Positions 8,342 through 16,579 of a stretch of 32,087 nt of DNA are shown one piece after another. Position 1 is the stretch's first letter. Each line of letters opens with the position of its first letter. Where the stretch lies: NCBI GenBank assembly GCA_051002015.1, contig JBPCMS010000064.1, forward strand, positions 1 to 32,087, written 5' to 3'. This stretch comes from JACDBE01 sp051002015 (GTDB lineage: Bacteria > Actinomycetota > Acidimicrobiia > Spongiisociales > UBA5794). A program made the translations under genes and the position numbers. Under the pieces are notes generated by a model. The model saw only the letters and a program-made list of their open reading frames with translations, had not been told where the DNA came from and ran no database searches.

Positions 8342-9256
8342 ATGATCCTGGTGGCCGGGGAGGCGTTGATCGACCTCATCGAGGACGGCGACGGCCGGTA
8401 TGTCGCCCACCCGGGCGGGGGGCCGTGCAACACCGCCGTCGCCCTCGGCAGGCTCGGGGTTCATGTCGGGTTCCTCGGTGGGTTGAGCGGCGACCGGTTC
8501 GGCGCCATGTTGCGCCGTCATCTCGCCGACGCAGGCGTCGACCTGAGCCTCGCCCTCGACACCGATGCCCCGACCACGCTGGCGGTGGCGTCGTTCGACG
8601 ACGCCGGCGCCGCCTCCTACGGGTTCTACCTCGATGGGACCTCGGCGGCCGCCGTCCCCGCCCACCATGCCCCCGGCCCGCTCCCGGCCACGGTGGAGGC
8701 GCTGTGGTACGGGACGCTGGGGTTGGTGATCGAGCCCGTCGCCACCACGCTCATCGAGCTGGCGGCCGCCAACGCCGGCCGGATGGTGATCGGGGTCGAT
8801 CCCAACCTGCGTCCCTCCGCCATAAGGGACATGGCGGCGCATCTGCGCAGGGTGATCGAGGTCATGGCGGGGGCCGACATCGTCAAGCTGAGCGCAGACG
8901 ACGCCGAGGTGCTCCGACCGGGCGACGTCCCGGTGGACACCGCAGCCTGGGTCCACCGCCTAGGGCCGTCGCTGGTGGTCCTCACCCGCGGCGCCGACGG
9001 GGTGACCGCCATCACAAGGCGGGGTGCCGTCGACCTCGACGTCCCGGTGGTGGTGGTGGCGGACAGCATCGGCGCCGGCGACGCCTACGGCGCCGGGCTC
9101 CTCGCCGGGCTCCACGACCACGGTCTGCTCACCAAGCCGGCCATCGCCGCCCTGTCCGGCGACGACCTGGCCGACATTCATGGCTTGGCCGCAACGGTTG
9201 CCGCCGTCACCGTCTCCCGTCCCGGCGCCGATCCCCCGTGGCGGGCCGAGCTGTAG
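8342..9256 (+). CDS. PfkB-family carbohydrate kinase (fructokinase-like)
   Basis: 304 residues. The start ILVAGEALIDLIEDGDG and the N-terminal glycine motif HPGGGPCNTAVALGRLG are typical of fructokinase/ribokinase-type kinases. The C-terminal signature DSIGAGDAYGAGLLAGL carries the catalytic Asp of GAGD and the anion hole. The family phosphorylates sugars or nucleosides using ATP; the substrate here cannot be read from sequence. The ATG at 8342 has GGAGG immediately upstream, though the spacing is short. The reading frame stays open far upstream into the ATPase gene, but that part is a shadow. It lies 32 bp behind the transporter operon and may be co-transcribed, which weakly hints at a sugar-containing substrate. 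The gene is convergent with proline dehydrogenase. Confidence 0.88.
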   Translation: MILVAGEALIDLIEDGDGRYVAHPGGGPCNTAVALGRLGVHVGFLGGLSGDRFGAMLRRHLADAGVDLSLALDTDAPTTLAVASFDDAGAASYGFYLDGTSAAAVPAHHAPGPLPATVEALWYGTLGLVIEPVATTLIELAAANAGRMVIGVDPNLRPSAIRDMAAHLRRVIEVMAGADIVKLSADDAEVLRPGDVPVDTAAWVHRLGPSLVVLTRGADGVTAITRRGAVDLDVPVVVVADSIGAGDAYGAGLLAGLHDHGLLTKPAIAALSGDDLADIHGLAATVAAVTVSRPGADPPWRAEL

Positions 9257-9265
9257 GGCGAGGGC

Positions 9266-10180
9266 TCAGGTCCTCCCCACAACCGCCCTCACGAAGAACC
9301 AGAGGTTGGAGGGGCGTTCCGCCATGCGGCGGGTCAGGTAGGGATACCAGGCGACACCGTACGGGACGTAGATGCGGAGCCGCAGACCGTCGGCGAGCAG
9401 GGCGTCCTGGAGGGCCGGCCGCACCCCGTACAGCATCTGCAGCTCGTAGTAGCCGGTTCGCTGCAGACCGAGGCTGCGGGCCAGGTGGATGCGGGCGTCG
9501 TCGTGCGACGCCACCGCAGGGCGCACGTTCTCGGCGGCCATCAGGGTCTGGAGGAGACGGTCGAAGTTGGCGTCGACCTCTTCCCGCGACTGGAAGGCGA
9601 TGCTGTCCGGCTCGTCGTATGCGCCCTTGCACAGCCGGATGTGCCCGTTCAGCCTCATGATCCGGTCGAGGTCGGCGGCGGTGCGGTGGAGGTAGGCCTG
9701 GAGGGCGATCCCGACGTTGCCCCGCTCGGCCTGTACCTGCCGGTAGATGTCGATGGTTGCCGCAGTGAGGTGGCTCTCCTCCATGTCGACCGTGACCGAG
9801 GTCCCGCCCTCGGCGGCGCGCCGGGCCAGGTGGTCGAGCGACTCGGCGGCGAGATCGTCATCGAGCCCCAGCCCGAGCTGGGTGAGCTTGATGGAGATGT
9901 TGGCATCGATGCCGTCGGCGGAGATCCGCTCGAGACAGGCGAGGTAGTCGTCCCGAGCCAGGAGCGCATGGTCCCGGTCGGTGACATGCTCGCCCAGGTG
10001 ATCCAGCGACACCCTCGCCCCCCTGGCGTTGAGGGTGCGGGCCACCGCCGCCGCCTCGTCGAGGGTTTCCCCGGCGACGAACCGGGTGGACAGGGCGCGA
10101 CCGGGGCGGGTTCCGGTGAAGACCTTCCTGACCAGCGAGCGATCGGTGACCGCCAGCAGCGAGCGCCCGATCAGGTCCAC
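9266..10180 (-). CDS. Proline dehydrogenase (monofunctional, PutA-PRODH type)
   Basis: 304 residues, the length of monofunctional bacterial proline dehydrogenases. Conserved barrel motifs are visible: ISIKLTQLGLGLD, VTVDMEES, ALQAYLHRTAADLDR, IRLCKGAYDEP, and the C-terminal flavin/substrate motif YVPYGVAWYPYLTRRMAERP. The enzyme is FAD-dependent and oxidises proline to delta-1-pyrroline-5-carboxylate. The start is a GTG at 10180, 4 nt after the proC stop, with no clear ribosome site; translation is probably coupled to proC. No P5C dehydrogenase domain or gene is in the window, so the catabolic partner must lie elsewhere. It sits directly behind the enzyme that reduces the same intermediate back to proline, an unusual pairing. 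Confidence 0.92.
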   Translation of the reverse strand: MDLIGRSLLAVTDRSLVRKVFTGTRPGRALSTRFVAGETLDEAAAVARTLNARGARVSLDHLGEHVTDRDHALLARDDYLACLERISADGIDANISIKLTQLGLGLDDDLAAESLDHLARRAAEGGTSVTVDMEESHLTAATIDIYRQVQAERGNVGIALQAYLHRTAADLDRIMRLNGHIRLCKGAYDEPDSIAFQSREEVDANFDRLLQTLMAAENVRPAVASHDDARIHLARSLGLQRTGYYELQMLYGVRPALQDALLADGLRLRIYVPYGVAWYPYLTRRMAERPSNLWFFVRAVVGRT

Positions 10181-10184
10181 CGGA

Positions 10185-11012
10185 TCAGCCGGACTGGTCC
10201 TGGGCCGCCGCCTCCTGCCCCAGCTCCCGGGAGCGAGAGGCAGCGGAGCGCACCGCGTCCTCGACCAGTGCCCGGAACCCCCCGTCCTCGAGCGTGTGCA
10301 TTGCCGAAGCGGTCGTTCCCCCGGGCGAGGTCACCTCGGCCCGGAGCCGGAAGGCGCTCTTCGGGCTGGTGGCGAGCAGGATCCCGGCGCCGCGCACCGT
10401 CTGCAGCACCAGCTTCTCGGCGGCGTGGTGGGGCAGTCCCTCCCGGATAGCCGCCTCGGTCAGGGCCTCGGCGAGGAGGAACACGTAGGCGGGCCCGGTA
10501 CCGGAAACCGCGGTCACCGCATCGAGCAGGTCCTCGGAAAGGTTGATGGTCTGGCCGACGGCGGCGAGCACCGTCGCCGCCTTGCCCAGCGCCTCGGCAT
10601 CGGCATGCGATCCACCGCAGAATGCGGTCATCCCCTCGTCGACGGCGGCCGGGGTGTTGGGCATCGAACGGACCACGGCGACCCCGGGGAACCGCTTCTC
10701 GAACACCGCGATGGGTACCCCGGCGGCGAGCGAGATCACCAGCTGGGGAGGGGTGATGGCATCGGCCACCTGGTCGAGCAGCCCGGAGACGTCCTTGGGC
10801 TTGACCGCCACCACGACGACGTCGCGGCCGGTGACGGCGGCGACAGGATCGAGCAGGACCGAGACGCCGATGAACCGCTCCGCCTCGTGGGCGCGTTCGG
10901 GGCGACGGGCCGCCATGATCACCTCGTCCGGCTCCCAGCCGGCGCGCAGCAAGCCCTCGGCGAGGATGCCGCCCATCGAACCGGCGCCGAGAATCGCAAC
11001 GGAAGGTCGCAT
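10185..11012 (-). CDS. proC: Pyrroline-5-carboxylate reductase
   Basis: 275 residues. The N-terminal Rossmann motif VAILGAGSMGGILAEGLL is characteristic, followed by VVVVAVKPKDV, VVRSMPNTPAAVDEG, and the C-terminal signature AVSGTGPAYVFLLAEAL. PGGTTASAMHTLEDGGFRAL matches the conserved P5CR end. It reduces delta-1-pyrroline-5-carboxylate with NAD(P)H, the last step of proline synthesis. The ATG at 11012 is preceded at exactly 7 nt by TATCAT, the leaderless pattern seen elsewhere here. It heads a two-gene unit with proline dehydrogenase and is divergent from the YibE/F gene, separated by about 35-50 bp, so the two promoters are close together. Confidence 0.95.
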   Translation of the reverse strand: MRPSVAILGAGSMGGILAEGLLRAGWEPDEVIMAARRPERAHEAERFIGVSVLLDPVAAVTGRDVVVVAVKPKDVSGLLDQVADAITPPQLVISLAAGVPIAVFEKRFPGVAVVRSMPNTPAAVDEGMTAFCGGSHADAEALGKAATVLAAVGQTINLSEDLLDAVTAVSGTGPAYVFLLAEALTEAAIREGLPHHAAEKLVLQTVRGAGILLATSPKSAFRLRAEVTSPGGTTASAMHTLEDGGFRALVEDAVRSAASRSRELGQEAAAQDQSG

Positions 11013-11019
11013 GGCGGCG

Positions 11020-11025
11020 ATGATA
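11020..11025 (-). promoter_or_regulatory. -10 box (TATCAT) of leaderless proC promoter
   Basis: On the minus strand TATCAT is followed by 7 nt (CGCCGCC) and the proC ATG, so transcription probably starts at the initiation codon. It lies in the short gap between proC and the divergent YibE/F gene. Confidence 0.55.
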
Positions 11026-11045
11026 CGGCACCAGAACCCGCCGAC

Positions 11046-12494
11046 GTGAAAGGCGAAGGAGACGTGGACGGTTCCTTCGAGGGCGATCTCGACGCCTGGC
11101 TCGAGTTCGCCGACGATGAGCTTGGGTCGCCCCGCCCCCGCCGGCGGCGACTGGACCCCCTTGATTGGGTGGTGATCGGGCTGGTGGCGGCGACCCTGCT
11201 CGGGCTCGTCGTCCTGTGGCCAACCGGGTCCGCCCGCCAGGAGGCGGCACTGCAGACCCTGGGTGTCCCCAGCGAGTTGTACCCGGCCGAGATCGTGGCG
11301 TCGGGCGGGGCGCCGTGCGCCGGGATCGAGGACCTCACCTGCATCGACGTCGAGTTCCGGATCGACGGGGGCCCGGACGCCGGTGAGATCTACCGCCAGT
11401 CGTTCCCGCCGTCTGCGGTCAACCCGGAGTTCACGGTGGGCCGGACGGCGATCCTGTCACGGCTCACCCCAAACGGGCGGGTGGTTGCCGTGGGCGAGGC
11501 GCCGTGCGCCTTCGAGGCCGGGGCGACCTGCCGGGTGCTCACCGTCGAGGTCACCGTCGACGGGTTGCCGGTGGAGGCGGACTACCTCACCTCGCCGGAT
11601 GATCCTGCGGCGCTGCTCCGGGTGCGGGACGAGGCCATTGTCCAGATCTTCAGCGGCGATGGTGTGGTCGAGGCCCTGGGCGTCTCGCCAACCGACGTCC
11701 AGGTGGCCTACCAGTTCACCGGCGACTTCCAGCGGCGAGGAGTGCTCCTGTGGACGACGGTGCTCTTTGCCGTGGCCGTGGTCGCCGTCGGTCTGTGGCG
11801 GGGGCTGGCCGCCCTGGGCGGGGTCGTCACCAGCCTGGCGGTGCTGCTGCTGTTCGTCGTGCCCGCCCTGCTCGAGGGGGGCAGCCCGATGCTGATCGCC
11901 ATGGTGGGGGCGACGGCGATCGCCATCCTCACCCTCTACCTCTCCCACGGGTTCGCCCCGATGACACATGTGGCGCTGCTCGGCATCGTCGGAGCGTTGC
12001 TGGTCACGGGGATGCTGGCGTACATCGCCACCGAGCTGGCCCATTTCTCCGGGTTCGCCTCCGAGGAGAGCACGTTCCTGACGCTGTTCGAGGGGATCGA
12101 CGTGGCCGGGCTCCTGCTCGCCGGGATCGTGCTGGGAACGGCGGGGGCCCTCGACGACGTCGCCGTCACCCAGGCGGCGGCGGTGTGGGAGCTGGCGGCG
12201 GCCGATCCCGGCAGCGATCGGAGCACGCTGTTCTCCCGGGCGATGCGGATCGGGCGGAGCCACATCGCATCGACGGTCAACACCCTGCTGCTGGCGTACG
12301 CCGGGGCGGCGCTGCCGTTGCTGATCCTGTTCGTCCTCTCCGAGCAGTCGTTGGGAGCGATCGCCAACTCCGAGATCGTCGCCGTCGAGATCGTCCGCAC
12401 CCTGGTGGGGAGCATCGGGCTGGTCGCCGCCGTCCCACTGACCACCTGGCTGGCGGCTCGCACCGCCGGCGGCTCACCGCCCCACATCCACTGA
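11046..12494 (+). CDS. YibE/F-like multipass membrane protein
   Basis: About 482 residues. A short acidic cytoplasmic start is followed by one membrane helix (WVVIGLVAATLLGLVVLW) and an extracytoplasmic region of about 190 residues with two Cys pairs (APCAGIEDLTC, APCAFEAGATC). About seven more helices follow, with the YibE/F hallmarks YLSHGFAPMTHVALLGI, GTAGALDDVAVTQAAAV and IGRSHIASTVNTLLLAYAGA. Function of the family is not established. The start is uncertain: there is no ATG in frame, and the candidates are GTG at 11046 and GTG at 11064. The latter has AAGGAG only 2 nt away, and neither has good spacing. The frame is open much further upstream, but that is antisense to proC and proline dehydrogenase. 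It is convergent with the CHAT gene, 12 bp apart. Confidence 0.85.
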   Translation: MKGEGDVDGSFEGDLDAWLEFADDELGSPRPRRRRLDPLDWVVIGLVAATLLGLVVLWPTGSARQEAALQTLGVPSELYPAEIVASGGAPCAGIEDLTCIDVEFRIDGGPDAGEIYRQSFPPSAVNPEFTVGRTAILSRLTPNGRVVAVGEAPCAFEAGATCRVLTVEVTVDGLPVEADYLTSPDDPAALLRVRDEAIVQIFSGDGVVEALGVSPTDVQVAYQFTGDFQRRGVLLWTTVLFAVAVVAVGLWRGLAALGGVVTSLAVLLLFVVPALLEGGSPMLIAMVGATAIAILTLYLSHGFAPMTHVALLGIVGALLVTGMLAYIATELAHFSGFASEESTFLTLFEGIDVAGLLLAGIVLGTAGALDDVAVTQAAAVWELAAADPGSDRSTLFSRAMRIGRSHIASTVNTLLLAYAGAALPLLILFVLSEQSLGAIANSEIVAVEIVRTLVGSIGLVAAVPLTTWLAARTAGGSPPHIH

Positions 12495-12506
12495 CCGGGC
12501 GGCGTT

Positions 12507-14842
12507 TCAGTCGTCGACGTCTGCGGAGAACGTGCCCCAGGTCTGCGGTCGTTTCAGGATGGCGTCGGCGGCGTTCGACAGCACGACGGTCTGGGCGGGC
12601 CGGCCGGTCGACATGACCTCGCCGTCGTTGTCGAAGACGGAGAACACGGCGGCGACCTCGAGCGGCGGCCCGTCGAGCTGGAACAGGCTCCACGGCATCT
12701 TGGCCTCGAGGATCCAGGCGCCATCCTCGACGTTTCCGGCGATGAGTGGCGGCTCCAGCGGTTCGCTGGTGTCCTGGAAGTTGTCGGCCCCGGTTCCGAC
12801 GAACCAGGCAAAGCCGGGCACACCCTGTGCGTCGCTCGGCGTCATGGTGAGCTGGATCTCGGTGGGGCTTGGGGAGAACGGCGGATCGGCAACGTTGCTG
12901 AGGTGGATGTCGACGGCGTCGCCCCGCCAGATCTGGTTCCCCACGTTGTCGTTGCTGTACACGTCGTCCTCCACAACCACCAGCAGGTACAGGTGATCGT
13001 CGTCGAACGCCAGCCCGAGGAGCCCCGGGCTGTCCTCACCGCGGCGCTGGTCGATGTCCGCCTCGCGATAGCTCTCGTGGATGAGGGAGTACGCCATGTC
13101 GAGGAATTCCCAGTCGTCGCCGGCGCCGTCGATGGTGATGTCCCCGTCGACGGGGACGGCGAAGACCTCGGCGCGGTCGACGACCTCCACCTCGGGTGCT
13201 CCGGGGACGGTCGGTTCGGTGACCTCGATGTCCGTGTCGGGGGGAGTCGTGGCATCGGTGAGCTCGTCGCCGTCGGTGAAACGCAAGACGGCGAGGATCG
13301 CCAGCGCCACCACCCCGGGCACGACGAGAGCCACCCACCCGAGGCGCCCCCGCACCGGCTCCGGCTCAGGTACCGGCACCGGCACCGGCTCGGGCTCAGC
13401 CTCAGGCTCTGGCTCAGGTACTGGCAGCGGCTCGGGCTCGGGCACCGGCTCAGGCTCGGGCTCAGGCTCGGGCTCGGGCACCGGCTCCGGCTCAGGCTGC
13501 GGCTGCGGCTGCGGCTCAGGCTCGGGCACCGGCTCAGGCTCGGGCTCAGGCTCCGGCTCAGGCTGCGGCTGCGGCTCAGGCTCGGGCACCGGCTCAGGCT
13601 CGGGCTCAGGCTCCGGCTCAGGCTCGGGCACCGGCTCCGGCTCGGGCACCGGCGTCACCTCGGGCGGCGGCTCTATGACCGGCAGCGGCTTGACGTCGGG
13701 CGGCGGCTCCACGACCGGCACCGGGTGCGCCGATGTCGGCGGCAGATCGAACAGGACGCCGCTCTCGGAGCGCAGGTACAGCGTCGGGGTGCCCCACTCG
13801 ATGTCGTTGCCCGAGCCGAACACCGCCCGCCTCGCCTCGGCAAGCGACCCGTCGATGGGGAGGCCGTCGGCGACGGCGCCGTAGAGCTCGACGGCGAAGG
13901 CGATGGCGGCCAGGTCGCTGATCTCGAACTGCATGGCAATGACGGCGGGGATGCCCTGAGCGACCAGGCTCTGTGCCGCCCCGGCCATGGGGTCGGTCAT
14001 CGAGGTCCGCGCCCCTCGCAGGCGTTGAGCACCGCCAGGCGCACCGTGCGCGGGTCCTGCAGGATCGTCCCCAGCTCGCGGCCGGTGACGTGACGGGCCC
14101 GCTTCTGGCCGGTTTCCATCACCAGCACGCCGTCCCCTGCCTGCTCGTCGAAGCCGCCATGACCGATGAAGTGGAAGATGTGGGCCGGCCGACGACGCAG
14201 CGCCTGCTGCAGGGCGTGCAGCGAGGCGTTGGGCAGGCGATCGACCGTCACCAGCCCTGCGTTCTCCAGCGGGTCGAGGGCGGTGTCGAGCTTGGCCCAC
14301 TCCGCCTCGGTGTCGAGCTCGGGATAGTCGGTCGGGCTCGACACCATCGCCAGCAGGCGCAGCGGAGGCTCCACCCGGAGCGGGGCCGCCCCCACCGGCA
14401 GGTCGGCGAACCGGACCAGCGGGGTCCACGTCGACAGCACGAGGTGGCGGTTGACGGTCGGAAGGTAGAGGTACTCCCAGGGGACGTTGACCAGACTGGG
14501 GGCGTCGTGCAGCCTGAGCCGCACCCGGAGGCCGACCTGTTGCTGCTCGGTGGCGTCGATGCTCCGCCAGAACGCAGTGCCGACCTCACCGGTGAACACC
14601 GCGTTGAACAGCCGCTCCCCGAAGGCGCGGGCCGTTGCCGCCTCCGGCGATTCGAGCCGGCGTACTCCGGTGCGGGGACGGCCGATCTTGAGCAGGAAGT
14701 TCTCCAGCTCGAGCGGTGAGAACGGCATGTCGAAATCGACCCTGGCCTGCCCGGCCGGGGCGTCGAGGACGCGGGCGCGGTAGTGACCCTGGCCCAGGTC
14801 CTCGATCGCCAGATCGAAGTCGCGGTAGGTGCGCTGGTTCAT
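12507..14842 (-). pseudogene. CHAT protease-like / Pro-Glu repeat / TM / CBM9-like fusion, with one frameshift
   Basis: The N-terminal part (ATG 14842, GGGAG ribosome site) encodes about 275 residues typical of CHAT (caspase HetF-associated with TPRs) proteins: PWEYLYLP, catalytic-type His in FHFIGHGGFDE and Cys in AVLNACEG. That frame then stops. The expected continuation (ARTSMTDPMAGAAQSLVAQG) is in the next frame, which fits loss of one G from the run read as C at 14012-14015. The second frame completes CHAT (AMQFEISDLAAI, EWGTPTLYLRS). It then encodes about 120 residues of Pro-Glu/Pro-Gln repeat, a membrane helix (LGWVALVVPGVVALAILAVL), and a C-terminal domain like CBM9/DOMON (DITIDGAGDDWEFLD, DDDHLYLLVVVEDD, IWRGDAVDIHLSN). 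Total span 2336 bp, one short of a multiple of three. It could be a sequencing error in an otherwise intact gene of about 778 residues. Confidence 0.8.
13352..13725 (-). repeat. Pro-Glu / Pro-Gln codon repeat within the CHAT gene
   Basis: About 120 codons are almost purely alternating Pro with Glu, Gln or Val (PEPEPVPEPEPQPQP patterns), written on the plus strand as permutations of GGCTCGGGCTCAGGC. Blocks of about 60 bp recur nearly exactly around 13500 and 13560. Such tracts change length by slippage. The encoded PE stretch would be a stiff extended spacer between the CHAT domain and the membrane helix. Confidence 0.85.
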
Positions 14843-14942
14843 GGCTCTCCCACCAGACACGGCAGACGCATGCCGAATACAGGAGAACCCTACGCCCCGG
14901 CCCCCGACCCGCACCGGATGTGGCCCGTGGTTCAATCAGACG

Positions 14943-15761
14943 ATGCGCATCGAACGGCTCGACGGCCCGGCCGGAAGCCTCGCCGTCCGGCGGTTCGAGG
15001 GGATCGGTGCGCCCCTGCTGGCGATCCATGGCTTCGGGCTGCACGGCGGCCAGTTCGGCCCGGTCGCCAGTGTCGGTGGGATGGCGATCGACGCCCCCGA
15101 TCTCCCCGGGCACGGACTCACCACGCTGGCCCCCGTGGACCTGGACACCACCATCACCGCCCTGGCGGCGAGGATCGAGACCCAGGCGGGGCGCAGCCGG
15201 GTACTGGGCTATTCGCAGGGCGGAAGGCTGGCGTTCCATCTCGCCTGGCGCCGGCCCGACCTGGTCGAGTCGCTGGTGATCGTGTCGGCGGGTCCCGGGC
15301 TGGAGACGCAAGCCAGAGCGGCCAGACGTGCCGCCGACGACGCCCGAGCCAATCGGATCGAGCGACTCGGTATCGACGCCTACCTCGACGGCTGGCTGGA
15401 CGATCCCGTGTTCGGGACCACCCGCCTCGATCCCGGGGCCCGAGCCGCCGACCGGGCGCTTCGGCTGGAGAACACGGCGCATGGTCTGGCTGCGGCGGTG
15501 CGCGGACTCGGCCAGGGTGCGCTGCCCCGGGTGCCGGTCGAAGACCTGCACCTCCCGATTCTCTGGATCGCCGGATCGGTCGACACCGCATACATGGGGA
15601 TGATGTCGCTCCTGGCCTCTGGCCGCGGCGAGGAACCGGTGGTGGTGCCCTCGGCGGGCCACAACGTGATCGCCGAGGCGCCGGGCGCCGTCGCCGAGGC
15701 CATCGCTCGAGCGGTTGACCAGGGCGATCCACCGGATCCCGACGGCCCGACCCCGGGGTGA
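14943..15761 (+). CDS. Alpha/beta hydrolase, MenH-like
   Basis: 272 residues with an alpha/beta hydrolase layout: oxyanion-hole motif AIHGFGLHGG, nucleophile elbow LGYSQGGRLAFHLAW (Ser in GYSQGG), and a late His in SAGHNVIAEAP. The segment after the elbow, IVSAGPGLETQARAARRAAD followed by YLDGWLDDPVF, closely resembles MenH (SHCHC synthase of menaquinone synthesis), which has the same arginine-rich helix. No other men gene is in the window, so the reaction is not certain. The ATG at 14943 is preceded by TTCAAT 6 nt upstream, a possible leaderless-type -10. It is divergent from the CHAT gene, 100 bp apart. The downstream SFDVAE-repeat gene follows after 91 bp. Confidence 0.78.
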   Translation: MRIERLDGPAGSLAVRRFEGIGAPLLAIHGFGLHGGQFGPVASVGGMAIDAPDLPGHGLTTLAPVDLDTTITALAARIETQAGRSRVLGYSQGGRLAFHLAWRRPDLVESLVIVSAGPGLETQARAARRAADDARANRIERLGIDAYLDGWLDDPVFGTTRLDPGARAADRALRLENTAHGLAAAVRGLGQGALPRVPVEDLHLPILWIAGSVDTAYMGMMSLLASGRGEEPVVVPSAGHNVIAEAPGAVAEAIARAVDQGDPPDPDGPTPG

Positions 15762-15852
15762 GGTCCGGTCGGTCCGGGCGGAGATGTATCTGGAGAAGCT
15801 CTTCGCTCTCTCATCGCCCGGCAACCACCCATCGTCCCGAAAGGACAACGCC

Positions 15853-16395
15853 ATGACCCAATCTGCAACCGCCAGTGGAGACGCGGCAGCCCAGGTTCCG
15901 ACCAAGGCCACGCCCGTCGCCACCGGCCCCAACGGCTCCCTGGTCAGGATCACGGTGGCGTCGCTCGTCGTCGCCGCCGCGGTGACCGCAGGGATCGTCG
16001 CCCTCCGGGACGACACCCCGACGGCAACCGCTGCCGGGGCCGAAACCGGATGGAACTTCGCCGAGTACATCGCCAACTCCCAGCCCGACTCCGTGGACAC
16101 ATACGGTGAGCTGCTGGCCAACCAGAAGCTTGCGGCCGGCGTGGCCGCATCGGGCGCCGCCCGGCTGGAAGCCGCCAGGCAGTACGCCGCCGCCCAGGCA
16201 CGAGAGGCGCAGCTGGCCAACGGGATCGACCCGACCGTCGACAACTCGTTCGATGTCGCCGAGCAGATCCATATGGAGCAGCTGGCGGCAGTGGCCGCCT
16301 TCGCAAGCGACAACTCGTTCGATGTCGCCGAGCAGAACCGGATGGAGAGGCTCGCCTCGACAACCGACGGCTATCCGAACCCGAACGTTCGCTGA
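15853..16395 (+). CDS. Small single-pass membrane protein with SFDVAE repeats (copy 1)
   Basis: 180 residues, family not recognised. An N-terminal Ala/Thr-rich stretch of about 30 residues is followed by one membrane helix (ITVASLVVAAAVTAGIVAL, about 34-52), then a region that is probably extracytoplasmic: Ala-rich helix (about 85-125) and two copies of DNSFDVAEQ (each encoded by the same 24-nt DNA, 16240-16263 and 16309-16332), each followed by a hydrophobic/Met-rich helix (IHMEQLAAV, NRMERLAS). It ends NPNVR. AAAGGA lies 8 nt before the ATG. The start region (CCCGAAAGGACA...ATGACCCA) is shared with the next gene, so the two are paralogues. A large hairpin follows the stop. No catalytic residues are evident; role unknown. 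Confidence 0.75.
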   Translation: MTQSATASGDAAAQVPTKATPVATGPNGSLVRITVASLVVAAAVTAGIVALRDDTPTATAAGAETGWNFAEYIANSQPDSVDTYGELLANQKLAAGVAASGAARLEAARQYAAAQAREAQLANGIDPTVDNSFDVAEQIHMEQLAAVAAFASDNSFDVAEQNRMERLASTTDGYPNPNVR

Positions 16396-16439
16396 TTCGG
16401 GCCGGGAGCACTGGGCAACCGTGCTTCGGTTGAGGGAAA

Positions 16440-16469
16440 ACGTGGGTGCGGCACAGGCCGCACCCACGT
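16440..16469 (+). terminator. Hairpin ACGTGGGTGCGGC / GCCGCACCCACGT after copy 1
   Basis: A 13-bp perfect stem with loop ACAG, preceded by a smaller stem-loop (CAACCG...CGGTTG) and the sequence GTTGAGGGAAAA. There is no U-tract, so intrinsic termination is uncertain. The same two-hairpin layout with GGGTGCGG/CCGCACCC cores follows the next repeat gene and its truncated copy. Confidence 0.6.
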
Positions 16470-16579
16470 CGCGTCCGGCGCAGCGACATCCACACCGCAG
16501 GTCGACGTATCAGGGAACCCCGAATCGTCATCGCATCACCCGGCACCACCACCACTACGGACCCGAAAGGACATCAACC

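Noticed and set aside
10029..11045. Long N-terminal extension of the YibE/F reading frame
   Set aside because: It is antisense to proC and proline dehydrogenase, both strongly supported, and the extension is low-complexity Gly/Arg/His sequence without family resemblance.
13081..13884. Plus-strand Gly/Ser/Thr repeat protein opposite the CHAT gene
   Set aside because: It is the antisense reading of the Pro-Glu repeat (Gly-Ser alternation follows automatically); no signal, ribosome site or domain.
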